A stretch of DNA of 64,000 bases, taken from NCBI GenBank assembly GCA_900319005.1, contig ONMV01000001.1, positions 124,001-188,000 of the forward strand, in the 5' to 3' direction. The translations under genes and the position numbers were made by a program. Source of the DNA: an uncultured Bacteroidales bacterium. GTDB taxonomy: Bacteria > Bacteroidota > Bacteroidia > Bacteroidales > Paludibacteraceae. Below the pieces are notes generated by a model. That model was not told where the DNA came from and did not search any database. It saw nothing but the letters and a program-made list of their open reading frames with translations. Numbering within the stretch: the stretch's first letter is position 1; each line of letters starts with the position of its first letter. Below, piece after piece: positions 29,447 to 35,995 of the stretch.

Positions 29447-29478
29447 CAAAGGTACAACTTTTTTTTGAAATAGCCAAA
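29447..29478 (-). promoter_or_regulatory. Promoter of the SusC-SusD operon
   Basis: On the - strand TTTG (29478-29475) and TACCTTTG (29454-29447) are 20 bp apart. The leader holds a direct repeat CGCGTACAG (29393 and 29425), 32 bp apart, of unknown meaning. Confidence 0.7.
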
Positions 29479-29538
29479 TTTTTTGGCAAAAAAGTGAAAG
29501 AAAAGTGCTTTTTATAATTTAAGTGTTACAAAAAAGCC

Positions 29539-30801
29539 CTATTTGTATGTCAAAATGTAAGTGTAATTTGTGTTTAGCAATTCTTGGGCGACTTGCAGTA
29601 ATTGCAAGGTGGATGTATGTTCAATTTTTCGCATGGTATCTTCCCATTCCGGCGCTTCTCCTCTGTAGAGCACAGATTTTGCCATGGCGAGGGCTGTGTT
29701 TTCCTGGTTTTGTGCGGAAATGGCTAATTGTCCGCGGAGTTGCACCAAGGCTTTATGGAGAGCCGCTTCCGAGAGAGGGGCGTCGCATAGTTTGTCCAAT
29801 TCGCGCTGTATGAGGTTTAGGCTGAGTTCAAAATCTTCAGGGTCGCACGCCCAATAAGCACACCAGTAACCGGTATCGCTGAGAGGTGTATAGGTCGATT
29901 CAACGGTATAGACTAAACCTTTTTCTTCGCGCAGAGAGAGGTTGAGGCGACTATTGAGGCTACCGCCACCCAAGATATTATTGAGAAGGAACATCGCCAG
30001 TTGGTTCTCGTGTCCGATAGGATAAGCTCGTCCGCCAAGCATAGCGTGGACTTGGTGGGTATGTTTTTTGAAGGACCGCTCACGTTCGTTCGCTGATAGA
30101 CCGGCTTCGCCTGATTGAGTATAGACCGCCCTTCGGGCTGATAGACCGGCTTCGCCTGACAGATGACCGAATTCGCGTTCGGCGAGGCGGAAGATACGCT
30201 CGGGCTTGAGGTTGCCTTGACAGAAAACGACCATCCGGTCGGGTGTGTAGTGCTTCGCCATCCATTGTTTGGCGTAGTCGGGTTTGGAAGAGATATGCCG
30301 AAGTGTCTTTTTTGTGCCTAAGATAGGCATAGCGAGCGGGCTTCCGGCAAAGACGAGGTTCTCGAAATCGTCGTAGATGAGTTCGGAGGGTTGGTCATTA
30401 TAACTCTCAATCTCATCGAGAATGACCATCCGCTCTTTGTCTGTTTCCTCTTTTTTGAAAGACGGTTCGAGAAGCATCTCTGCGATGAGATGGAGTGTCA
30501 GTTGGACATGTTCGGCGAGGATAGCGGCATAGAAAGTGGTTTCTTCTTTGGTAGTATAAGCGTTTATTTCGCCTCCTATCCCTTCGATGGAATGGATGAT
30601 TTGTCGTGCGGAGTGATGGTTGGTGCCTTTGAAGACGCAATGCTCGATATAGTGCGCCATACCGTTTTCTTCGGGCATCTCATGACGTGTTCCGGCTCCG
30701 ACCATAACACCGATGTACGCGACGGGAGAAGGAGTCCAGCGATGTACGATTTTGACCCCGTTTGGCAAAATATGATAAAAAGTTTGTGTATTTTCTTGCA
30801 T
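29539..30801 (-). CDS. M16-family zinc peptidase
   Basis: A pitrilysin/processing-peptidase-like protein. The inverted zinc motif HYIEH is at 50-54 and the third ligand is probably E130 in VILDEIESYND. The second, non-catalytic half follows to residue 420. No signal peptide is evident, so a cytoplasmic or periplasmic location is open. Residues about 214-245 (SGEAGLSARRAVYTQ then SGEAGLSANE) come from a hairpin repeat array inserted between the halves of the conserved region GHL...HQVHAMLGG. The start codon overlaps the promoter of the divergent tRNA-Leu gene. Confidence 0.93.
   Translation of the reverse strand: MQENTQTFYHILPNGVKIVHRWTPSPVAYIGVMVGAGTRHEMPEENGMAHYIEHCVFKGTNHHSARQIIHSIEGIGGEINAYTTKEETTFYAAILAEHVQLTLHLIAEMLLEPSFKKEETDKERMVILDEIESYNDQPSELIYDDFENLVFAGSPLAMPILGTKKTLRHISSKPDYAKQWMAKHYTPDRMVVFCQGNLKPERIFRLAEREFGHLSGEAGLSARRAVYTQSGEAGLSANERERSFKKHTHQVHAMLGGRAYPIGHENQLAMFLLNNILGGGSLNSRLNLSLREEKGLVYTVESTYTPLSDTGYWCAYWACDPEDFELSLNLIQRELDKLCDAPLSEAALHKALVQLRGQLAISAQNQENTALAMAKSVLYRGEAPEWEDTMRKIEHTSTLQLLQVAQELLNTNYTYILTYK
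30074..30165 (-). repeat. GAA-loop mini-hairpin array in the M16 peptidase gene
   Basis: On the gene strand units start with TATCAG or a near match and end with GGTC. They enclose GGC-GAA-GCC, CCC-GAA-GGG and again GGC-GAA-GCC. The first three unit lengths (18, 27, 18 nt) are multiples of three. The arms differ but stay complementary. Confidence 0.8.
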
Positions 30802-30826
30802 ATGTCAAAAAAAAGCAGTAATTTTG
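30796..30826 (+). promoter_or_regulatory. Promoter of tRNA-Leu
   Basis: TTG (30796-30798) and TAATTTTG (30819-30826) are 20 bp apart; the -33 region includes GCATATGTCAAA. It overlaps the first codon of the divergent M16 gene. Confidence 0.75.
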
Positions 30827-30864
30827 CAGCCGATTTCCGAATTAGCGAATTAGAGGATTAATTG

Positions 30865-30946
30865 GCGGCATTGGCGGAATTGGTAGACGCGCCAGACTTA
30901 GGATCTGGTTCCGCGAGGAGTGAAAGTTCGAGTCTTTTATGCCGCA
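30865..30946 (+). tRNA. tRNA-Leu (anticodon UAG)
   Basis: A complete 82-nt class II tRNA. The acceptor stem GCGGCAT pairs with ATGCCGC, the anticodon arm is CCAGA-CTTAGGA-TCTGG with anticodon TAG, a variable arm is present, and the T arm holds GTTCGAG. CCA is not encoded. Confidence 0.95.
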
Positions 30947-30947
30947 C

Positions 30948-30976
30948 AAAAAGGGTCAGCGATGACCCTTTTTTGT
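30948..30976 (+). terminator. Terminator after tRNA-Leu
   Basis: The hairpin AAAAGGGTCA-GCGA-TGACCCTTTT ends in a T-run two nucleotides after the tRNA. Confidence 0.88.
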
Positions 30977-30979
30977 TTC

Positions 30980-31026
30980 TAAGGGAGCTCGGCATGTATG
31001 CCGAGGGTTAGACAAAAATCCTTGTT
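30980..31026. repeat. Palindrome plus GTTAGAC direct repeat downstream of mazG
   Basis: CTCGGCAT-GT-ATGCCGAG forms an 8-bp stem and is followed by two copies of GTTAGAC 17 nt apart. The hairpin beside a GTTAGAC/GTCTAAC spacer recalls the hairpin arrays inside genes and may be an intergenic relative; it could also help end mazG transcripts. Confidence 0.5.
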
Positions 31027-31032
31027 AGACGG

Positions 31033-31899
31033 TTATTCTTGTTTCTTGGCTTCGTTCCAGAGGGCGTCCATTTCGTCGAGGGTCATGTCTTTGAGGTCTC
31101 GACCTTGTTCATGTGCGCGGGCTTCGAGGTAATTGAAACGACGGATGAACTTGAGGTTCGTTTGCTCAAGGGCGTTGTCCGGACGGATTTTATAGAGCCG
31201 TGCGGCGTTGATGAGGGAGAAGAGAAGGTCTCCGAATTCATTTACCATCTGGCCATTTACCATTTGGTCATTTACCATTTGGTCATTTATCGGGTTATTG
31301 GAACATTTGCGCATTTCGGATTCGAACTCGGCTATTTCTTCTTTCACTTTTGCCCAGACATCTTCGCGGTTCTCCCAGTCGAAGCCGACGTTAGCTACTT
31401 TATCCTGAATGCGGTATGCCTTGACGAGGCTTGGCAGGGAATCGGGAATGCCCCCAAGTACGGTTTTGTTGCCCCCTTTCTCTTTGAGTTTGACTTGTTC
31501 CCAGAGATGGCTAACGTCGGTGTCGTTTACGATTTGGCCATTTACGATTTGGTCATTTGTTTTATAGACGTGCGGGTGACGGAAGATGAGTTTGTCACAG
31601 AGTTGATTGCATACATCGGCTATGTCAAAATCGCCGGTTTCTGAACCCATCTTGGCGTAGAAGACTACGTGCAGCAAGACATCCCCGAGTTCCTTGGAGA
31701 TTTCCGTCATGTCATGTCGGGAGATAGCGGTAGCTAATTCGAAAGTCTCCTCGATAGTGTTCTGCCGAAGGCTGTCAAAAGTCTGTTTGCGGTCCCACGG
31801 GCATTTTTCCCGCAGGTCATCCATAATGTTCAACAGACGCTCAAAAGCTTTGAGCTGTTCTTCTCTTGTGTGCATCATTACGTCATTTTGATTCATCAT
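31033..31899 (-). CDS. mazG: Nucleoside triphosphate pyrophosphohydrolase MazG
   Basis: Hydrolyses non-canonical or excess NTPs to NMP and pyrophosphate. The two MazG domains are visible: ETFEL then ELGDVLLHVVF (about 50-81) and EFGDLLFSLINAARLYK (221-236), with FIRRFNYLE after. Two repetitive stretches interrupt otherwise conserved sequence: residues 114-127 (NDQIVNGQIVND) and 201-220 (NDQMV units). The start at 31899 overlaps lpxH by 17 bp; the ATG at 31878 (MMHTREEQ) is an alternative start. Confidence 0.95.
   Translation of the reverse strand: MMNQNDVMMHTREEQLKAFERLLNIMDDLREKCPWDRKQTFDSLRQNTIEETFELATAISRHDMTEISKELGDVLLHVVFYAKMGSETGDFDIADVCNQLCDKLIFRHPHVYKTNDQIVNGQIVNDTDVSHLWEQVKLKEKGGNKTVLGGIPDSLPSLVKAYRIQDKVANVGFDWENREDVWAKVKEEIAEFESEMRKCSNNPINDQMVNDQMVNGQMVNEFGDLLFSLINAARLYKIRPDNALEQTNLKFIRRFNYLEARAHEQGRDLKDMTLDEMDALWNEAKKQE
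31241..31285 (-). repeat. 15-bp tandem repeat inside mazG (second insertion)
   Basis: Three 15-bp units, TTTACCATCTGGCCA and twice TTTACCATTTGGTCA on the + strand. Each gives exactly five codons (NDQMV/NGQMV). The same unit appears at 31525 and in lpdA at 35594. Confidence 0.9.
31525..31558 (-). repeat. 15-bp repeat inside mazG (first insertion)
   Basis: Two units, TTTACGATTTGGCCA and TTTACGATTTGGTCA on the + strand, are read as NDQIV and NGQIV. Confidence 0.85.
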
Positions 31900-32692
31900 T
31901 CGTATCGCCCTCGTAAGTGTGCATGGTTAGATGTCCTTTGTTGTCCAATTTGGCGTATGTCCACTGTTTGAAACAATCGCCTAAGATGACTACGCGGCTA
32001 CCGGAATCGAGTTGCAGATCGAGTTCGATATGTCGATGCCCAAAGATATAGTAATCGCGGTGGTTTCCCTGTTTCTCCTGATCTTTGGCAAAGAGGACGA
32101 GTTCTTCTTTGTTTTCTCCTTTGTAGGGACACGGGTTTTTCAGTTCTTTGAGACGACTGCGTTTCGCCCAGTTATATCCAAAATAGTTTCCCCAATTAGG
32201 AGGTAACATTCGGTAAAGGAACTGTAGAGTAGGCGATTCGAAGATTTTTCGCAGGAACATGAAATGTCTGATTTTGCGGCGTACTCTACTGGGGTAATGT
32301 GTTTCCCAGTTGGAGGGCAACAGTCCGTCTCCGTGTGCCAGAAAAATCTGCTTGCCATACCGGTTGATAGTGCAGGAATCGTAATGAATTTCTGCGCCTG
32401 TCAGTTTGGCTAATCCGCCGAATGTCCAAAGGTCGTGATTACCAGTGAAAATATGGACGTGAATACCTTTTTTAATTAACCGCCGGATCTCTCTGCAGAA
32501 AGGGTGGAACTGTTGTTTACTCTTATCCCGGACGAAATACTCCATCCAAAAGTCAAACATGTCGCCGAGCATATAAATAGACACGGCGTCTTTACTCATC
32601 TCCTCGAGCAAGTTGATGAGTTTTTTCTGGTGTGCCCAGCCTCTTTCAATCGCCAGACTGCCCAGGTGTGCATCACTGAGAAAATATATCAT
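31883..32692 (-). CDS. lpxH: UDP-2,3-diacylglucosamine diphosphatase
   Basis: A cytoplasmic, membrane-associated metallophosphoesterase that makes lipid X in lipid A synthesis. The dimetal motifs SDAHLGS (near the N-terminus), LGDMFDFW, GNHD and FGHRH are all present. At 269 residues it is near the usual length. The stop overlaps the mazG start. With lpxK and the MsbA-like exporter this is the third lipid A gene in the window, but it is about 20 kb from them. Confidence 0.92.
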   Translation of the reverse strand: MIYFLSDAHLGSLAIERGWAHQKKLINLLEEMSKDAVSIYMLGDMFDFWMEYFVRDKSKQQFHPFCREIRRLIKKGIHVHIFTGNHDLWTFGGLAKLTGAEIHYDSCTINRYGKQIFLAHGDGLLPSNWETHYPSRVRRKIRHFMFLRKIFESPTLQFLYRMLPPNWGNYFGYNWAKRSRLKELKNPCPYKGENKEELVLFAKDQEKQGNHRDYYIFGHRHIELDLQLDSGSRVVILGDCFKQWTYAKLDNKGHLTMHTYEGDTNDESK

Positions 32693-32728
32693 TTTACAAT
32701 TTAGGATTTACCAATTTACGATTTAGAG
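32693..32728. repeat. Intergenic repeat between lpxH and the DUF59 gene
   Basis: TTTACAATTTAGGATTTACC and AATTTACGATTTAG resemble the 15-bp repeat of mazG (TTTACGATTTGG). The tract runs over the 3' end of the DUF59 gene region. Confidence 0.65.
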
Positions 32729-33037
32729 GAAGCCGAGTTCGAGTTTTGCTTCTTCGGACATCATATCTTTGGTCCATTCGGGTTCGAATACAATCGAGAC
32801 GTTCACATCCTTGATGCCCTCCACGGATCCTACTTTTTGCCGGATATCCTCTACGATAAAATCTCCTGCAGGGCAGGATGGCGCAGTAAGCGTCATTGTG
32901 ATGTCACAAACGCCGTCGTCTTTGATCTCAATGCCGTAAATGAGCCCCAGATCGTACACATTTACAGGTATCTCCGGGTCAAAAACGGTTTTGAGCATTT
33001 TCAGTATTTCTTCTTCTTTTTCTAAAAATTCGTTCAT
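32723..33037 (-). CDS. DUF59/MIP18-family iron-sulfur assembly protein (SufT/PaaD-like)
   Basis: A 104-residue protein made almost only of the DUF59 domain. The signatures are DPEIPVNVYDLGLIYG and the conserved reactive cysteine in LTAPSCPAGD (about residue 56). Relatives take part in Fe-S cluster assembly or maturation in the cytoplasm. No other suf gene is next to it. The promoter is 20 bp upstream of the start. Confidence 0.9.
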   Translation of the reverse strand: MNEFLEKEEEILKMLKTVFDPEIPVNVYDLGLIYGIEIKDDGVCDITMTLTAPSCPAGDFIVEDIRQKVGSVEGIKDVNVSIVFEPEWTKDMMSEEAKLELGFL

Positions 33038-33056
33038 ATCTACACAAAACAGACTG

Positions 33057-33088
33057 CAAAGGTACTACAAATTTTGCATATATGCAAA
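33057..33088 (-). promoter_or_regulatory. Promoter of the DUF59-lpxH-mazG group
   Basis: On the - strand TTTG (33088-33085) and TACCTTTG (33064-33057) are 20 bp apart. The -33 region is the full palindrome TTTTGCATATATGCAAA, although no matching -7 box exists on the + strand. Confidence 0.78.
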
Positions 33089-33198
33089 TAAAATCGCAAA
33101 AAAACAGTTTGGCATGATTTTTGTTGCATAATATGATGTATTTTTCTTATGCCGAATAGGCAGTCTTTGTGAGTCTATTCTTGTACTCATCTTAGCTT

Positions 33199-33242
33199 AT
33201 CAACCCACTATCAACCCACTAATCACCCACTAATCACCCACT
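33199..33242. repeat. 11-12-bp tandem repeat in the intergenic region 33038-33430
   Basis: Four units of ATCAACCCACT / AATCACCCACT follow each other. The rest of this 393-bp gap holds the promoters at 33057 and 33379 and AT-rich sequence without a gene I can support. Confidence 0.85.
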
Positions 33243-33378
33243 CAAATTGTGTGATTACCTCAATATTTTGTTATAAAATGGCCGTAGTAAAGTACGTTCG
33301 CACTGTCGTGCAAACAACAATCTTTTTATCAAAAAAACATACTTGTGCAAGCACAGATAAATTTTTTTGCTAAAAATC

Positions 33379-33409
33379 TTGCAAATTTGAAAAATTTGTA
33401 GTACTTTTG
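33379..33409 (+). promoter_or_regulatory. Promoter of the acyltransferase-endonuclease run
   Basis: TTG (33379-33381) and TACTTTTG (33402-33409) are 20 bp apart, 21 bp before the ATG at 33431. Confidence 0.65.
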
Positions 33410-33430
33410 CAGGCTCAAAGGATTTAGGAG

Positions 33431-34096
33431 ATGAATCGGTTTACTTTAGGGAAGATATGTAAGTTCTTTTTTCACCTTCATTACGATATACGTGTGACAG
33501 GTGAAGAGTTGCTGCGGGATGAGAGTACGCACCTTGTAATGCCAAACCATACGGCGTATGTGGATCCGTTATTGCTATTCAGCGAGGAATGGTGGTTGCC
33601 GCTTCGTCCCATGACGGATGAGTTGTTTATGCGGCATTGGCTGTACGGGCGTATTTTACGAATGGCGGACGCGATTGAAGTGCCGGATCTTAGTAATGGG
33701 GAGAGGTTAAAGATAAAAGGAGAGAGGGAACAGATGGCGGCTGAGGCATCCCAGCTCAGCCGGATAGCAATCGACAGTCTGGCGGAAGGTAAACAGCTCT
33801 GTTTTTACCCGTCCGGGCATGTGAAGACGGTTGATCGTGAGGTGATTGGAAACAGGCGCATGGCTTACGAAGTGTGTCGTGAGTTGCCGGAAGGCGTTCG
33901 GGTAATCTTATGCCGTATGAGGGGTTTGGAGAGTAGCCGTTTTTCGAAACTGAGACCTAAAAAATGGAAGTGGAGACGGACTGTGACGATGCATTTTGAG
34001 GATCATACGGATGACGTGCGTGCATGGGCACAAACGATGGACAGGCGGACTTTTAATGAACAATTGGAGAAATGGTATAATAAAGTTGAAAGTTGA
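33431..34096 (+). CDS. 1-acylglycerol-3-phosphate acyltransferase family protein (PlsC-like)
   Basis: A membrane-associated acyltransferase domain of 221 residues. The catalytic HX4D motif is in NHTAYVDP and the substrate-binding motif appears as FYPSGHVKT in place of the usual FPEGT. It probably acylates lysophosphatidic acid or another lysolipid; the variant second motif makes the exact substrate uncertain. The 3' end consists of AGTTGAA heptamer copies just before the next gene, 4 bp away. Confidence 0.82.
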   Translation: MNRFTLGKICKFFFHLHYDIRVTGEELLRDESTHLVMPNHTAYVDPLLLFSEEWWLPLRPMTDELFMRHWLYGRILRMADAIEVPDLSNGERLKIKGEREQMAAEASQLSRIAIDSLAEGKQLCFYPSGHVKTVDREVIGNRRMAYEVCRELPEGVRVILCRMRGLESSRFSKLRPKKWKWRRTVTMHFEDHTDDVRAWAQTMDRRTFNEQLEKWYNKVES

Positions 34097-34100
34097 AAGA

Positions 34101-34595
34101 ATGAACGAATTAGAGATAGAACAACGGGCGCAGAAGGCGCAGGAGTTATTTAAACAAGGATATAACTGCTCACAGGCGGTTTTTGCTTCGTGCGCGGATA
34201 TATATGGTCTGACCGATGAGCAGTTGGCCCTTCGTTTGTCTGCCTCTTTCGGCGGCGGAATGGGTCGTATGCGTTTGGTATGCGGCGCAGTAAGCGGTAT
34301 GTTTATGCTGGCCGGTTTGCAGAATGGTTCGTCAACTCCTCACGACAGCGAAGGAAAGATGGCGAATTACGCCTATGTACAGGATTTGGCAGGCCAATTC
34401 AAGGGAAAATACGGAAGTCTGATATGCGGGGAGTTGTTAGGATTGGCTAAACCCCACCAAAGTTTATCTCAAGGGGAAGGATTCAGTCCGAAACCCGAAG
34501 AGCGCACCCCTCAGTATTATGAAAAACGTCCTTGCTCGGAAATGGTTGCAGAGGCAGTAAGAATGTTTTTAAGGAGCGCTTCGCAAAAGGAATAA
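34101..34595 (+). CDS. C_GCAxxG_C_C family redox-type protein
   Basis: A 164-residue protein of the C_GCAxxG_C_C family, which has spaced cysteines and is often near redox genes; function unknown. NCSQAVFASC, LVCGAVSGMF and the later ICGELLG and RPCSEMV hold the cysteines. The ATG at 34101 is chosen because the family N-terminus starts there; the longer frame overlaps plsC. The segment KPHQSLSQGEGFSPKP (34449-34482) looks like a decayed copy of the PLPTSP element. lpdA follows 19 bp downstream. Confidence 0.85.
   Translation: MNELEIEQRAQKAQELFKQGYNCSQAVFASCADIYGLTDEQLALRLSASFGGGMGRMRLVCGAVSGMFMLAGLQNGSSTPHDSEGKMANYAYVQDLAGQFKGKYGSLICGELLGLAKPHQSLSQGEGFSPKPEERTPQYYEKRPCSEMVAEAVRMFLRSASQKE
34449..34482 (+). 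repeat. Possible decayed PLPTSP element in the C_GCAxxG gene
   Basis: AAACCCCACC at one end and CAAGGGGAAGGA at the other match the outer parts of the lpdA copy, but the middle differs. It is read as KPHQSLSQGEG, comparable to KPLPTSPQGEE. Confidence 0.45.
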
Positions 34596-34614
34596 GGAAT
34601 AAAGACTAAATACT

Positions 34615-35973
34615 ATGAGATATTTTTTAGCAATCATCGGAGGAGGTCCGGCCGGATATACAGCGGCAGAAAAAGCCTCCAAAGCCGGTAAAGATGTAGT
34701 GCTTTTTGAGCAAAATGCGGTTGGAGGAACCTGCTTGAATGTGGGTTGTATTCCTACCAAGTCGCTTTTGTATGGCGCCAAACAGTACTATAACGCGACG
34801 CATGCACAGAAATACGGAGTGACGGCAGAGAACGTGCAGTTCGATTTTGTGGCGATGCAGAAACGCAAAACGATCGTCGTCCGTAAACTCGTTGCCGGTA
34901 TCAAACAAAGGCTCAATAATGAACATTGCACGGTCGTTAACGGAGAGGCGAAACCCCTCCCGACCTCCCCACAAGGGGAGGAGAATCGGACCATTCGGAT
35001 CTTATGTAATGGGGTAGAGTACGAGGCTGATAATCTGATGATTTGTACGGGTTCGACGAATTTTGTGCCGCCTATTCCCGGCATTAAGGACAATCCTGCT
35101 ATTTGGGACAGCACGGATGCCTTGGCTGCTACGGAACTGCCGAAGTCCATCATCATCGTAGGCGGAGGAGTGATAGGCATGGAGTTTGCGACGCTTTATC
35201 ATGAGTTAGGCGTGCCGGTAACGGTCATCGAGGCGCTGCCGACGATTCTGCCTAATCTGGATCAGGAGGTTGTAAGCGTGTTGGCGGAGAAATACAAAAA
35301 AGCCGGTATCAACATCTTGACAGAGACCAAAGTGGAGGAGATAGACGGCGGTAAAGTGACGGCGAATGGGGTTGAGTACGAGGCGGAGAAGATTTTAGTG
35401 AGCGTAGGTCGCCGTGCTAACCTCAGCGGTTTGGAGGCATTGGAAGGCTTGGAGACCGAACGCGGGGCGATTAAGATTGATGAGTTCTGCCGGACGAACC
35501 TGCCGAATGTGTATGCCTGCGGCGATGTGACGGGCAAGATTATGTTGGCGCACGTGGCAAGCAGGCAAGCCGAAGTGGCTGTAACCAAATTGCTAAATGA
35601 CCAAATGGCACATGACCAAAAGGTAAATTATCTGGCTATTCCTTCGGTCGTTTATACGAATCCGGAGATTGCGTCAGTCGGCGTTACGGAAAGTCAGGCG
35701 GAGGAGATGTCTATTCCGGTAGAGGTGCGCAAATTACCGATGACGTTCTCCGGTCGCTTCATGGCGGAGAACGAAGGCGAGACGGGTCTATGCAAGATGA
35801 TCGTGGACGCGAAGAACCACAGCGTGCTCGGCGTGCATATGATCGGTAACCCCTGCTCGGAGTTCATCGCAGCCGCTTCGTTCGCCGTGCGGATGGGCTA
35901 CACCACGGCCGAGTTCCAACAGGTCGTTTTCCCGCATCCGACGGTAAGCGAGATCTTACACGAGATATTATAA
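34615..35973 (+). CDS. lpdA: Dihydrolipoyl dehydrogenase
   Basis: The FAD-dependent E3 component of 2-oxoacid dehydrogenase or glycine cleavage complexes. FAD binding is by IIGGGPAGYTAA, the redox disulfide is C40/C45 in GGTCLNVGCIPTK, NAD binding by VGGGVIGMEFA, the second FAD site is ACGDVTG, and the C-terminal HPTVSEILHE holds the catalytic His-Glu. At 452 residues it is full length. Two repeat-derived segments sit in loops: residues 111-124 (KPLPTSPQGEE) and 327-338 (NDQMAHDQKV). No E1/E2 gene is nearby. Confidence 0.97.
   Translation: MRYFLAIIGGGPAGYTAAEKASKAGKDVVLFEQNAVGGTCLNVGCIPTKSLLYGAKQYYNATHAQKYGVTAENVQFDFVAMQKRKTIVVRKLVAGIKQRLNNEHCTVVNGEAKPLPTSPQGEENRTIRILCNGVEYEADNLMICTGSTNFVPPIPGIKDNPAIWDSTDALAATELPKSIIIVGGGVIGMEFATLYHELGVPVTVIEALPTILPNLDQEVVSVLAEKYKKAGINILTETKVEEIDGGKVTANGVEYEAEKILVSVGRRANLSGLEALEGLETERGAIKIDEFCRTNLPNVYACGDVTGKIMLAHVASRQAEVAVTKLLNDQMAHDQKVNYLAIPSVVYTNPEIASVGVTESQAEEMSIPVEVRKLPMTFSGRFMAENEGETGLCKMIVDAKNHSVLGVHMIGNPCSEFIAAASFAVRMGYTTAEFQQVVFPHPTVSEILHEIL
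34949..34985 (+). repeat. GC-rich palindromic element (PLPTSP family) in lpdA
   Basis: AACCCCTCCCGACCTCCCC-ACA-AGGGGAGGAG; the CTCCCC/GGGGAG arms pair. It is read in frame as KPLPTSPQGEE. It matches copies in the TrmH and MFS genes in the same frame. Confidence 0.9.
35594..35630 (+). repeat. 15-bp repeat inside lpdA
   Basis: AATGACCAAATGGCA and CATGACCAAAAGGTA are the same unit as in mazG (reverse complement of TTTACCATTTGGTCA), here on the sense strand as well. Read as NDQMA HDQKV. Confidence 0.88.
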
Positions 35974-35995
35974 GAAATAGCAGTAAGTAAATATC

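Noticed and set aside
30074-30165. Frameshift or assembly artefact in the M16 gene
   Set aside because: The frame stays open across the array, the conserved sequence resumes on the other side, and the same unit type occurs in the TrmH gene.
33199-33242. CRISPR array
   Set aside because: Units are only 11-12 bp with no spacers, and there are no cas genes nearby. The hairpin arrays at 5142 and 30074 fail for the same reasons.
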